Shown in pieces: positions 51,361-59,885 of a stretch of DNA of 64,000 nt. A model generated the notes under the pieces. The model was given only the letters and a program-made list of their open reading frames with translations, had not been told where the DNA came from and did not search any database. Source of the DNA: Shouchella xiaoxiensis (GTDB taxonomy: Bacteria > Bacillota > Bacilli > Bacillales > Bacillaceae_D); contig NZ_JAFBCV010000007.1 of NCBI RefSeq assembly GCF_016907895.1, positions 1 through 64,000 on the forward strand, written 5' to 3'. Position 1 is the first letter of the stretch. Every line of letters begins with the position of its first letter. Made by a program: the position numbers and the translations under genes.

Positions 51361-52422
51361 TTACGTCGCAAATCCTTCAGTTCCCTCATATACGTCTTCC
51401 ATCTTCCCAACAATCTCGGTTAGAATGTCTTCCATTGTAACAAGGCCGATCATTATGCCTTTAGCATCTGTCACAATCGCGATATGCGTGCGTGTCTGCT
51501 TCATTTTCAAGAAGACATCCTGAATGAACATCGACTGTTTTACACGAGGAATGTGGTGCAAGAATTGTTCAATTCCGCCATTACGGCCTGCTGCAATGCT
51601 CGTTAACATTTCTTTTGTATTAACAAACCCTAGCGTTGCGTTGCGGTCTTTGCCGCTAAGAACCGGATAGCGTGTGTAATCATGCTGATCAAGCACTTGC
51701 AAAATCCCATCAAGCTCCATATCGACATCTAGCGTGATAATCTGTTCTTTTGGAACCATAATTTCATTTAACGTCCGACCATCAAAAGAAAAGAAGTTTT
51801 CTAAATAAGCCAGCTCGGTTTGGTTAATCTCTCCACCTTTGTAACTATCGGCAACGATTAACTTCAGTTCTTCTTCCGAATAAACGGTTTCGTGCCCGGC
51901 AGGCTTTACACCAAACCAACCGAGAATACTACGCGCCGACCCATTTAAAATGCGAATAAACGGACCCATTACGACACCAAACCAATACAACGGTGGTGCT
52001 AATAATAGCGTCATCTTCTCAGGAAATTGAATGGCCAGCGTCTTCGGCGCAAGTTCTCCAATAACAACATGAAGAAACGTAACGATCGCCAGGGCAATCG
52101 CGAAGGAAAGAGCCGTCGCCATCGCATCAGGAACGCTATAATAATCAAATACGGGCCGAAGGAGTCTTTGAACAGTTGGTTCACCTAGCGCTCCTAACAC
52201 TAACGCCGTAATGGTGATTCCTAATTGACAGGCTGACAAGTAATAATCTAGTTCATGAGCAACCTTTTTTGCTAAAACTGCTTTTTTGTTTCCTTCTGAA
52301 ATGAGCTGATCAATTCGGGACATCCGGACTTTCAAAATGGCAAATTCTCCACCAACAAAAAGCCCTGTTAATAAAATAAATACAGCTACAAGAATTAAAT
52401 TAATATAAATAATTGAGTCCAA
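51361..52422 (-). CDS. CNNM/CorC-like membrane protein lacking the C-terminal domain
   Basis: The 353-residue protein has a DUF21 membrane domain (about 1-195: FVGGEFAILKVRMSRIDQLI; YYLSACQLGITITALVLGALGEP; VVIGELAPKTLAIQFPEKM) and a CBS pair (about 205-340: MVPKEQIITL; YTRYPVLSG; HIAIVTD). It stops where its 442-residue neighbour continues into the CorC_HlyC domain. The CBS segment DEYGGTSGIVTMEE of the neighbour is replaced by DAKGIMIGLVTMED. Family members such as MpfA (YhdP) expel magnesium. Start TTG 52422 follows an unusual split ribosome site. Confidence 0.85.
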   Translation of the reverse strand: MDSIIYINLILVAVFILLTGLFVGGEFAILKVRMSRIDQLISEGNKKAVLAKKVAHELDYYLSACQLGITITALVLGALGEPTVQRLLRPVFDYYSVPDAMATALSFAIALAIVTFLHVVIGELAPKTLAIQFPEKMTLLLAPPLYWFGVVMGPFIRILNGSARSILGWFGVKPAGHETVYSEEELKLIVADSYKGGEINQTELAYLENFFSFDGRTLNEIMVPKEQIITLDVDMELDGILQVLDQHDYTRYPVLSGKDRNATLGFVNTKEMLTSIAAGRNGGIEQFLHHIPRVKQSMFIQDVFLKMKQTRTHIAIVTDAKGIMIGLVTMEDILTEIVGKMEDVYEGTEGFAT

Positions 52423-52455
52423 TTATTCCCTCTCCTAGGAGAGGGCTTCACCTCC
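52423..52455 (-). promoter_or_regulatory. Split ribosome-binding site bridged by a hairpin (gene 51361-52422)
   Basis: On the minus strand GGAGGTG (52449-52455) is followed by AAG, the palindrome CCCTCTCCTAGGAGAGGG (52428-52445), AATAA, and TTG at 52422. The linear distance is 26 nt, too long for initiation; if the 7-bp hairpin with CTAG loop forms, 8 nt remain, the normal spacing. No other Shine-Dalgarno lies closer. Confidence 0.75.
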
Positions 52456-52473
52456 ATGGTTTATAAAAATCCT

Positions 52474-53802
52474 CTAAGCCTGACCAATGCGTGTCTGATC
52501 AATGTATTGTTTAAACTTCACTTTCTTTACTTGATGATTGTCCGCTTCCAACACAGTCCATACATGGTCATCAAGCTGAACGTTAATCACTTGATCTTCA
52601 TCAAATTCCTGAGATTTGTATTGAACCCAGCCACCAATCGTATCAACATTCTCTCGGTCATCAAATTCCAAGCCGAACTGTTCTTCTAAATCATCAAGGA
52701 GAACGCGGCCATTGACCACATATTCGTCCGTGCTGACTTTTTCAATGTCGGCTTCTTCATCTTCATCAAATTCATCGCGAATTTCACCGACTAATTCTTC
52801 AATCACTTCTTCCATCGTCACAATTCCAGATGTACCGCCGTATTCATCAATAATTACTGCCATATGCACTTTTTCCTGCTGCATCTTCAACATCACATCT
52901 TGAATACTTGTTGCTTCCAAGATATATGGAAGATCACGGATATACGCGCTCATGTCGACATCTCGACCAGCAACAATGGACTGAAGCATTTTCTTTGCAT
53001 TGACCACACCGATGATTTTATCTTTATCACCGTCTTCAATAACGGGATATCTCGTGTAATTGTGCTCGTCTAGCACCTGAACCAGTTCATCTTTTGTCAT
53101 ATCCTGATGAATAGCAACAATTTCTGTCCGGGGTACCATAATGTCTTTTGCAACATGCTCATCAAAAGAAAATACGTTCTCCATGTATTGAAGCTCTTCT
53201 TTATCAATCGCACCGCCTTGGTAGCTTTGCGTCATAATAATTTTTAACTCTTCCTCAGTGTAGGCTTGATCATGCCCAATTGGTTTCACACCAAACATGC
53301 GAAGCAGCAGGCGCGAAGCCCCGTTTAACGTTAAGATGAACGGGAACATAATTTTACCGAACCAGTACAACGGACTTGCTAACAACATCGTCATCTTCTC
53401 TGAAAATTGAATGGCCAATGTCTTAGGAGCCATTTCACCAATTACGACATGCAGATAGGTCACGAGTAGAAAAGCAATCGCATATGAAATGACGGATGAC
53501 AATGAATCCGGTACATTAAAATAGTCAAAAACAGGATACATAATGTTGCTTACAGCTGGCTTTCCCAGTGCACCAAGACCAAGAGCGGTAACCGTTATAC
53601 CGAGCTGACAAGCAGATAAATAATAATCAAGATTTTCCGTTACTCGTTTCGCTACGAACGCTTTTTTGTTTCCTTCCGCTATAAGCTGCTCTATTCTAGA
53701 TGCGCGAATCTTAACAACGGCAAATTCAGAAGCAACGAAAAATGCTGTTAATGCCAGTAAAATAACAAGCAAAATAAGATTAATCAATGTAATTAAATCC
53801 AA
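52474..53802 (-). CDS. CNNM/CorC/HlyC-type hemolysin family membrane protein
   Basis: The 442-residue protein is full length: DUF21 membrane domain (FVASEFAVVKIRASRIEQLI; YYLSACQLGITVTALGLGALGKP; VVIGEMAPKTLAIQFSEKM), CBS pair (MVPRTEIVAI; VHMAVIIDEYGGTSGIVTMEEVIEELVG) and C-terminal CorC_HlyC domain (DEYVVNGRVLLDDLEEQFG). Bacterial homologues such as MpfA export magnesium or protect from metal stress. It heads a two-gene operon with a truncated paralogue 51 bp downstream. Start TTG 53802 has the same split ribosome site. Confidence 0.9.
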   Translation of the reverse strand: MDLITLINLILLVILLALTAFFVASEFAVVKIRASRIEQLIAEGNKKAFVAKRVTENLDYYLSACQLGITVTALGLGALGKPAVSNIMYPVFDYFNVPDSLSSVISYAIAFLLVTYLHVVIGEMAPKTLAIQFSEKMTMLLASPLYWFGKIMFPFILTLNGASRLLLRMFGVKPIGHDQAYTEEELKIIMTQSYQGGAIDKEELQYMENVFSFDEHVAKDIMVPRTEIVAIHQDMTKDELVQVLDEHNYTRYPVIEDGDKDKIIGVVNAKKMLQSIVAGRDVDMSAYIRDLPYILEATSIQDVMLKMQQEKVHMAVIIDEYGGTSGIVTMEEVIEELVGEIRDEFDEDEEADIEKVSTDEYVVNGRVLLDDLEEQFGLEFDDRENVDTIGGWVQYKSQEFDEDQVINVQLDDHVWTVLEADNHQVKKVKFKQYIDQTRIGQA

Positions 53803-53833
53803 TTCTTCCCCTCAAAATGAGGGATTCACCTCC
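53803..53833 (-). promoter_or_regulatory. Split ribosome-binding site bridged by a hairpin (gene 52474-53802)
   Basis: Minus strand: GGAGGTG (53827-53833), AAT, hairpin CCCTC-ATTTT-GAGGG (53809-53823), GAAGAA, then TTG at 53802. Linear spacing is 24 nt; with the hairpin excluded it is 9 nt. The order of elements is the same as in the paralogue's site but the loop and stem length differ. Confidence 0.75.
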
Positions 53834-53895
53834 AACAAAATTAAAAACTCTTTTTTGTCCTTAAAACCTCTTGGATCATACGAGTTTTTGCCCTT

Positions 53896-53925
53896 TGTAT
53901 AGAGACAGGGTGCTTCAATAGGCAA
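53896..53925 (-). promoter_or_regulatory. Possible promoter of the CNNM operon
   Basis: Minus-strand TTGCCT (53920-53925) and TATACA (53896-53901) are 18 bp apart. The leader would be about 87 nt and contains an AAAAACTC/GAGTTTTT pair (53882-53889 and 53843-53850). I do not recognise an M-box or yybP-ykoY element. Confidence 0.4.
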
Positions 53926-54375
53926 TGATCTATTCCCGTTCTTACTAGAAAACGTCTTTTATAAGAAAAAAGGAAAGGGAACAGCAAAAAGGCTGCTATT
54001 GATTCTTCTCGTATTTTCCTTAACGACGCAATTTAGTTCTTCCAACAAGTTAGTAAGCAATAACGCCTTCCCAATGTCATTCCCTCCCCTATCATTATCA
54101 TTAAATCGGATTACCCCATCATCAAAATGCAGGAAATTTTCATGTGTAACAAACTATAATCCCTGCTGTGACAGCGTTAACAAGATTATACAGAAATACA
54201 CGAAGCAAATAAAGAAGAACGCTGATTCTTACATAGATAATTTACAAACTTTTAATATAGCTGCTTTTATTTTGTCACTTTTGTTGAATTAAGCTGCTTT
54301 AATGGGAAATCGTAGCAATGATTAATTCAGCTTTCATTAAAAATATGTACGTGCATCAGACTTATTCACCTTTTC
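53926..54375. other. AT-rich intergenic region without a recognised gene
   Basis: A plus-strand frame is open from 53903 to 54292 and includes a hydrophobic stretch near 53993-54030, but it has no ATG/GTG start with a ribosome site and its composition is not protein-like. I see no RNA gene here. It may hold decayed sequence. Confidence 0.4.
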
Positions 54376-54433
54376 TTACAATCGATTGTTTAATCATTGT
54401 AACGATTGTAAAAGGTTCATTTAAAATGTAAAC
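54376..54433. promoter_or_regulatory. Cluster of TGTAAA-type (Pho-like) half sites before the polymer cluster
   Basis: TTACAATCG (54376-54384) and CGATTGTAA (54403-54411) form a perfect inverted repeat. Within it and beyond, TGTTTA (54387), TGTAAC (54398), TGTAAA (54407) and TGTAAA (54427) are spaced 11, 9 and 20 bp; their complement is the PhoP unit TTTACA. A TATAAT (54483-54488) lies downstream. The units read against transcription, so the PhoP assignment is weaker than at 47017. Confidence 0.42.
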
Positions 54434-54514
54434 AGAGCCTTTTTTTCATTTTTGAATGATTTTGCTAAAATCGGATTGTCCTATAATAAAATTTAAAAAA
54501 GCATAGAAAGGGTT

Positions 54515-55960
54515 GTGCAGCGTGTGTTAGCTAGACATGCTTTTGCTTATCTATTGTCCCACGGCGTGCCTGCCATTGTAGGGTTTGTCGGGATTGCGCT
54601 TTATTCGCGCTGGTTAACCCCTGAAGAATATGGACGCTACGCGCTGCTATTTGCTTCGGCAGCCGTAATGAATGCCGTTGTGTTTGAATGGCTGAAGGTA
54701 AGTGTTCTTCGCTTACAAAGAAACGGCGCTCCTAACGAAGTCTTTTATATGTCTGTTAAAGTCGTTTTTTTCGCCTTATTGGGCATCACCTTTGTATGTG
54801 CAAGTGGGTTTTGGTTGTTGAGCAACGGCAGTCAGATCGATGGATTTTTGATTCTTCTCGCTTTAGTGCTCTCGTGGGGACAGTCATGGTATCAGCTTAA
54901 CCTATCGTTACTCCGTGCTGAACTAAAGCCACTACAATACGGAAAAGTTGCTTTTGCTCGTGCTGTGCTCGGACTTGCACTTGCAAGTCTCTTTATTTGG
55001 TTCGGTTATGCAGAAATCGGGCTCTTGCTTGGCTTAATCGGTGGGTTACTCCTTTCAACCATGCCTTTGTTTAGGAAACGTTGGGGCTTTTCCATAAAAC
55101 CTGCTCTTGTCAGTCTACCATTGCTCAGAAGCTACGCTGCTTACGGACTACCGTTGACGATTACATTGCTGCTTGGAATGATTATTCATCAATCAGACCG
55201 ATTCATTATCGGAGCAATGATGGGAGTTGAGGCCACTGGTAGCTATGCGGTTACCTACGACTTAACAGAGCAGTCTATCTTTACTTTACTGCTAATAGTG
55301 AATCTTGCCGCCTTTCCGCTTGCTGTTAAAAAACTAGACAATGAGGGCGAGCAAGCAGCTAATCGTCAAGTAAAAGCAAACATGACCTTGCTTTTAGCGA
55401 TTGGACTTCCGATGCTTATTGGATTCGTCATGGCACGAGAATCAATTGCAACCTTGTTCTTAGGGGAGGCATTTAGGGAAACAGCGGTCAGCCTCATTCC
55501 TTTTATTGCAGTCGGCGCTTTGCTGAAAGGCTTCAAACTTTACGGAATTGATATTCTCTTTCATCTAAAAAAACAAACGAAGCTACAAATTATTCCGGTT
55601 GTGCTTGCTGCTGTGGCCAATGTCGGTTTAACGATCTGGTTCATTCCTTCCTACGGATTACAAGGTGCGGCAATCGCTACAGTTATCGCCTATGCGTTAG
55701 CCATTCTCAGCAGCTGGTTTCTGCTCTATTTTCAACAAACATCCTTGCCTTTTCCAGTTAAAGGTTTTGTAAAGATTATGTGTGCAGGCACTGTCATGTT
55801 TTTCGCCTTGCTCCCATTCTCTTCCGAAAGCAGCGCTTTTGCTCTAATTTTGCAAATACTTATTGGTATTTTCAGCTATTCCGTTGTGCTTGGCTTACTT
55901 TCCGTAAAGCAAATTCGGCTATTTTTACGCAAGCGAACGAAACAGAATGAGACGGCATAG
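54515..55960 (+). CDS. Polysaccharide flippase (Wzx/TuaB-like)
   Basis: The 481-residue protein has about 12-14 membrane segments and the polysaccharide-export fold (GVPAIVGFVGIALYSRWLTPEEYGRYAL; HQSDRFIIGAMMGVEATGSYAVTYDL). It would flip lipid-linked repeat units across the membrane. First gene of a cluster matching B. subtilis tua genes in kind. GTG 54515 is close to AAAGGG; GTG 54524 may be the better start. Followed by a glycosyltransferase gene after 10 bp. Confidence 0.87.
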   Translation: MQRVLARHAFAYLLSHGVPAIVGFVGIALYSRWLTPEEYGRYALLFASAAVMNAVVFEWLKVSVLRLQRNGAPNEVFYMSVKVVFFALLGITFVCASGFWLLSNGSQIDGFLILLALVLSWGQSWYQLNLSLLRAELKPLQYGKVAFARAVLGLALASLFIWFGYAEIGLLLGLIGGLLLSTMPLFRKRWGFSIKPALVSLPLLRSYAAYGLPLTITLLLGMIIHQSDRFIIGAMMGVEATGSYAVTYDLTEQSIFTLLLIVNLAAFPLAVKKLDNEGEQAANRQVKANMTLLLAIGLPMLIGFVMARESIATLFLGEAFRETAVSLIPFIAVGALLKGFKLYGIDILFHLKKQTKLQIIPVVLAAVANVGLTIWFIPSYGLQGAAIATVIAYALAILSSWFLLYFQQTSLPFPVKGFVKIMCAGTVMFFALLPFSSESSAFALILQILIGIFSYSVVLGLLSVKQIRLFLRKRTKQNETA

Positions 55961-55970
55961 GAGGTTAATC

Positions 55971-56768
55971 ATGCTATCGATTGTTGTACCCACACTAGGA
56001 CAGCGCCCAGAAGCATTCGAACGGCTTCTTACAAGCTTGCAAGAACAAACAAATACATCCTTTGAACTGATTGTTGTTTCACAGGACAATCATGAGGTAG
56101 TCGCAGCTTGGATTCAGCAAACATCGTTGCAAATAATGCATGTAAAAATATCGGTAAAAGGACTTTCAAAAGCGCGTAACCATGCTTTTCCACTAATTAA
56201 AGGTGATATGGTGACTTTCTCTGACGATGATTGCTGGTATCCACCCGATGCGGTTGCTCGAGTCACGAAACGGATGCAAGGTGAAGCGGATGCATGCTGC
56301 TTTCAAATTTACGATCCTTATATGAAAGAAAGCTATAAATCATATCCTGAGCGCTCTGCAACAGAAGTCAAAGGACGCATGCTGTTTCGTAAATCATCAA
56401 TTGAGCTTTTTTTTAAAACAGAAGCCATTATGTCGATTCGGTTTAACGAAGCGTTTGGCTTAGGTGGAAAATACCCAAGCGGAGAAGAAAATTTATTTAT
56501 TAAGCAATTCATTCAAGCTGGCAATCAACTCTCTTACTTTCCAGAAATCATTGTCTATCATGAAAAACCAACGCAACAGTCACGGCTGTCAGAGGCCCAG
56601 CTAATGAGTAAAGGTCCTTTGTTCAACGAAATGTATAATGTCCCAATTGGTTTATTGTTATTAACGGCCCTATTTATAAAAAAGGGTCGAGTTATTCGAC
56701 ACCCGGCAACTAGCTATGTTAAAGCAGTAAAGGCTTTACTTGAATCAACTAAAAAGATTGTACATTAG
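55971..56768 (+). CDS. Glycosyltransferase family 2
   Basis: Start ATG 55971 with AGGAGG 6 bp upstream. The 265-residue GT-A enzyme begins LSIVVPTLGQRPEAFERLLTSL and has the acidic metal motif SDDDCWYPPDAV, with GLGGKYPSGEENLFIKQFI as the C-terminal acceptor-side motif. It is cytoplasmic or membrane associated and adds one sugar to the lipid-linked unit; donor and linkage are unknown. B. subtilis tua has no exact counterpart. Confidence 0.88.
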   Translation: MLSIVVPTLGQRPEAFERLLTSLQEQTNTSFELIVVSQDNHEVVAAWIQQTSLQIMHVKISVKGLSKARNHAFPLIKGDMVTFSDDDCWYPPDAVARVTKRMQGEADACCFQIYDPYMKESYKSYPERSATEVKGRMLFRKSSIELFFKTEAIMSIRFNEAFGLGGKYPSGEENLFIKQFIQAGNQLSYFPEIIVYHEKPTQQSRLSEAQLMSKGPLFNEMYNVPIGLLLLTALFIKKGRVIRHPATSYVKAVKALLESTKKIVH

Positions 56769-56782
56769 GGAGAAGAGTATCT

Positions 56783-57880
56783 ATGAAAATTGTATTCGTC
56801 CTTTACTCTCTCGAGACTGGTGGAGTTGAACGGATGACGCTTCATCTCGCTGAAGATTTCTTAAAGCGAGGCTATCAAGTTGACCTGCTCGTTTTTCACT
56901 TAGTCGGGGATTACATCAATCAAGTGCCGGCTGGAGTTGAGATCATTCATCTTTCTAAACAAAAAGCACGAAATGCCATTCCAGCGATGATTTCATATTT
57001 TCGCAAGCGAAAGCCCGACGTTATTATTTCAGCAAAAGACTATCTCAATGTTCTTGTCATTGTCGCAAAAAAATGTAGCGGTACAAGTGGAAAGCTCATT
57101 GTTTCGAGCCGGGTTCATTTAAGTGAGCAAGCCCGGTTAAATCCGTCAACAAAAAAAATGAAGAAATGGGTTGCGCGAACATACCGCTTCACCGATCATG
57201 TTGTTGGGGTATCAAACGGAGTCGCTGAAGATATAAAAGCAATTGCCCATTTGCCTACCGTTCATACGATTTATAACCCGGTAGTCACTGGTGATCTTCA
57301 AGCGAAAATGACGGAAACAGCAGATCACCCTTACTTTAGCGAAGCAAACAAGAAGGTTTTTTTAACCGTTGGACGGCTTCATCCGCAGAAGGATTACACC
57401 ACTCTGATTAGAGCCTTTGCACATGTCCGCAGTCGTATACCAGAGGCGCGCTTACTTTTCGTGGGCGACGGTGAAGAACGAACAAGCTTGCAGACAGCTG
57501 TAGACGAAAACGGTTTAACGAATGACGTCAGTTTTGTCGGCTTTCAAAACAATCCTTATGCTTATATCAAACAAGCAGATGTGTTTGTACTCTCTTCTCT
57601 TTATGAAGGATTTGGGAATGTGCTCGTTGAGGCTCTAGCCGCCGGTACGACAATCGTTTCAACCGATTGTCCGAGCGGTCCAAGAGAAATTCTTGCTGAA
57701 GGGGCTTACGGCCATATCGTGCCAGTTGGAGATCCCGTCGAACTCGCTCACGCAATGGAGAAAGCCCTTCTTCAGCCAATGGAACCGGAGACTCTTCAGC
57801 GGCGCGCCGCTGCCTTTACCGTCAACGCCTGCGCTGATCAGTACGAACGTTTATTTAAAACTAGACCAAATAGCGAATAA
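56783..57880 (+). CDS. Glycosyltransferase family 4 (TuaC-like)
   Basis: The 365-residue GT-B enzyme starts KIVFVLYSLETGGVERMTLHLAEDF and has the donor motif SLYEGFGNVLVEALAAGTTIVSTDCPSGPREIL, with the E-x7-E pair of the family. VGRLHPQKDYTTLIRAF marks the start of the second domain. Similar to TuaC and related polymer glycosyltransferases. Last gene of the first cluster segment. Confidence 0.9.
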   Translation: MKIVFVLYSLETGGVERMTLHLAEDFLKRGYQVDLLVFHLVGDYINQVPAGVEIIHLSKQKARNAIPAMISYFRKRKPDVIISAKDYLNVLVIVAKKCSGTSGKLIVSSRVHLSEQARLNPSTKKMKKWVARTYRFTDHVVGVSNGVAEDIKAIAHLPTVHTIYNPVVTGDLQAKMTETADHPYFSEANKKVFLTVGRLHPQKDYTTLIRAFAHVRSRIPEARLLFVGDGEERTSLQTAVDENGLTNDVSFVGFQNNPYAYIKQADVFVLSSLYEGFGNVLVEALAAGTTIVSTDCPSGPREILAEGAYGHIVPVGDPVELAHAMEKALLQPMEPETLQRRAAAFTVNACADQYERLFKTRPNSE

Positions 57881-57908
57881 AAAATGCGCCCTTGCTGGGC
57901 GCATTTTT
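57879..57908. terminator. Bidirectional terminator
   Basis: AAAAAATGCGCCC (57879-57891) and GGGCGCATTTTT (57897-57908) with a 5-nt loop, ending the first cluster segment and the opposing lipoprotein gene. Confidence 0.92.
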
Positions 57909-58247
57909 CTATTGAAAAACCAATGTATTTAACTTATACTCCCCCTCTTCTTCGACCCAGTCCGCTACATATAGCAGCTTATCACTTTGTGAATACCGGT
58001 AGATCCGATCATCTATAAGCAGGTATCGCGTATTTACATGTTCCTTCATCAAATTCTTAAACAATTCGTAATCGTCCCCACCAAGCAGCTGTTGTTCACT
58101 CGACAGCGAAAGAAACTGTTCTTCTGATAACGCTTGGCTATTTTTTCGTAAGTAGCTGTCTCCTTCTAATGTCGAGCGTACGGTTAATGGTTGCTCTCCG
58201 CACCCCACAAGCAGGCTGAGGCATAGCAAAATAAGTAGCTTTTTCAA
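57909..58247 (-). CDS. Small lipoprotein of unknown function inside the polymer cluster
   Basis: Start TTG 58247 is favoured because GGAGGT lies 7 bp upstream (ATG 58262 sits on it). The product begins KKLLILLCLSLLVGC, a lipobox with Cys16, and continues as a ~95-residue polar domain (EEQFLSLSSEQQLLGGDDYELFKNLMKEHV; YLLIDDRIYRYSQSDKLLYVADWVEEEGE). No family recognised. It is on the opposite strand to the cluster and splits it into two segments. Confidence 0.7.
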   Translation of the reverse strand: MKKLLILLCLSLLVGCGEQPLTVRSTLEGDSYLRKNSQALSEEQFLSLSSEQQLLGGDDYELFKNLMKEHVNTRYLLIDDRIYRYSQSDKLLYVADWVEEEGEYKLNTLVFQ

Positions 58248-58276
58248 TCTTCTAACCTCCATAAGCTGAACTATTC

Positions 58277-58435
58277 CTAGTATAGTTCCAACGAAAAAAA
58301 GATGGAAGAGGATCGAAATTCAATTGTAAAGATGCCACATTCAGGACAAAGCTTGATACCGTGGGGACAAATATCTGAATGATTAAAATCGTAAAAACAT
58401 GGCTCCTGAATCTTAACGTTATCTTTAAGAAGCCT
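58277..58435 (-). other. Start-less zinc-ribbon-like frame (probable remnant)
   Basis: A minus-strand frame of 52 codons, with a stop immediately upstream and no ATG, GTG or TTG at its head, encodes YDFNHSDICPHGIKLCPECG and then IFTIEFRSSS. The CP-x5-CPECG spacing looks like a zinc ribbon. It could be a decayed gene or a small protein with a non-standard start. The rest of 58263-58499 holds the presumed promoter of the second cluster segment. Confidence 0.35.
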
Positions 58436-58499
58436 TTATAACTAGAGCGCGTTCACATGATACGATGACGGCAGTTCAATCGAGAAAGGGTCATCTTAC

Positions 58500-59885
58500 A
58501 TGCAGTCACTGTCCTATCCGTTATCAAAAAGGCGTATGATTCCAATTTACTCAGTCATGACGCTTTACGCCGCTTGTGCACCGATCGCTGTGTCTGGAGG
58601 ATTGCAACATCTTACGCCTCTGCCAAGCTCGGTTTTGCTAACATTTACAGCTATCAGCTTCCTGTTTCTATCAATCATCTCAAACCGTGAGCTGATTTCA
58701 TTAAAAAGCGTCAATAAAGTAGGCGCACTGACTAGTCTTTCAATTGCTTTACCAGCATTGCTTTCGCTCATAGGAGTGCTGACTGCAAGTTTGACGCTTC
58801 TATCAGTTGAATACGTTGACTATATGAGTGAATCACTTGTGAACAGGCTTATTAACTTAGGCTTATACAGTGTATTGACCATGCTCCTTCTCTATTACAT
58901 CAATAAAGAGGCACAACAAACAACTTCTGCGCTTATCTTTGGCTATACGATTGGAGCTGGCATCCTAATTGTCGGTGGGATTTGGCAGTTCCTGCACTTT
59001 ACAATCGGCTATCCGATGCCTGGTTTTGAAACACGCGCTTATGTACATAGCGTCGAAAGCGACGTTCTTTTTAACTTTAGACTGACTTCTTTCACAGATG
59101 AGCCAAGTTTCCTTGTCCCCTTTTTAATTGATGGATTGCTTATTGGTAGCTTGCTTTTATCACGAAAAACCTATTTCCTTTACGCTTTGTTTGCAGTTAT
59201 TGTTTTAGTTCTGTCCTTTTCAGTCAGCGGCTACTTAAATCTCGCTGTAATTGGCTGTGCGGCTTTTGTTCTTTTGATTTCTAAAAAAGGAATTTCTAGA
59301 AAAACAATGCTTTACAGTATTCTCTCATCACTCGTCTTGGTTGGTCTGGCGTTAGCCGTTTTTCCAGAGCTTCTTCTAAACTTGTTTATGCCTGTGCTCG
59401 GTCGTCTAGACGGACTGTTTGATGTGATGCATCACAGTCGTTTGTATATGCTCGTTTTTCCATTCATCTGGTTAAGTGATTACTCGATGATCAATATGTT
59501 GTTTGGTTTTGGTTCGGGGAGCTATGACTTTCTTGCCCGAACGAAGTTTTTAAGTCACCAAGGTACACTAAGCGGCACATCCAATAATGTGTTTGTTGAT
59601 TTGTTATTCGAACATGGAATAATTGGCAGTTTACTTTTTACCGGCGTATTTTTAAGCATTTTGCTGTATTTGTGGCTTAAGCGCAACAACCATCTTTATG
59701 TTGGCATTGCTTTTCTACTTTGGCTCCACCTCGGTGTAACCAGCATGTATCGATCGGACTTTGCCTCTCCGCGCTTCTGGCTCATTGTCATAATTGTCGC
59801 TGGCCTTATTGAGCTAGCACGCCGAAATAAAGCATTAAATCAATTCGGAAAAGAACCCTTTTTGAAAGCGAAGGTGACAACATGA
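58500..59885 (+). CDS. O-antigen-ligase-like polymerase (Wzy/TuaE-like)
   Basis: The 461-residue protein has about 11-12 membrane segments and a large extracytoplasmic loop (FETRAYVHSVESDVLFNFRLTSFTDEPSFLVP) with the FTDEPSF motif seen in polymerases of this class, plus FGFGSGSYDFLARTKF. It would polymerise repeat units outside the membrane. AGAAAGGG precedes the ATG. It overlaps the next gene by 4 bp. Confidence 0.82.
   Translation: MQSLSYPLSKRRMIPIYSVMTLYAACAPIAVSGGLQHLTPLPSSVLLTFTAISFLFLSIISNRELISLKSVNKVGALTSLSIALPALLSLIGVLTASLTLLSVEYVDYMSESLVNRLINLGLYSVLTMLLLYYINKEAQQTTSALIFGYTIGAGILIVGGIWQFLHFTIGYPMPGFETRAYVHSVESDVLFNFRLTSFTDEPSFLVPFLIDGLLIGSLLLSRKTYFLYALFAVIVLVLSFSVSGYLNLAVIGCAAFVLLISKKGISRKTMLYSILSSLVLVGLALAVFPELLLNLFMPVLGRLDGLFDVMHHSRLYMLVFPFIWLSDYSMINMLFGFGSGSYDFLARTKFLSHQGTLSGTSNNVFVDLLFEHGIIGSLLFTGVFLSILLYLWLKRNNHLYVGIAFLLWLHLGVTSMYRSDFASPRFWLIVIIVAGLIELARRNKALNQFGKEPFLKAKVTT

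Noticed and set aside
53834-53925. Possible magnesium (M-box) or yybP-ykoY riboswitch in the CNNM leader
   Set aside because: The leader is short and shows none of the conserved core sequences I know; the AAAAACTC/GAGTTTTT pair has a 31-nt loop and is unconvincing as an attenuator.
53903-54292. Open plus-strand frame with a hydrophobic stretch
   Set aside because: No usable start codon or ribosome site, and unnatural composition in its second half.
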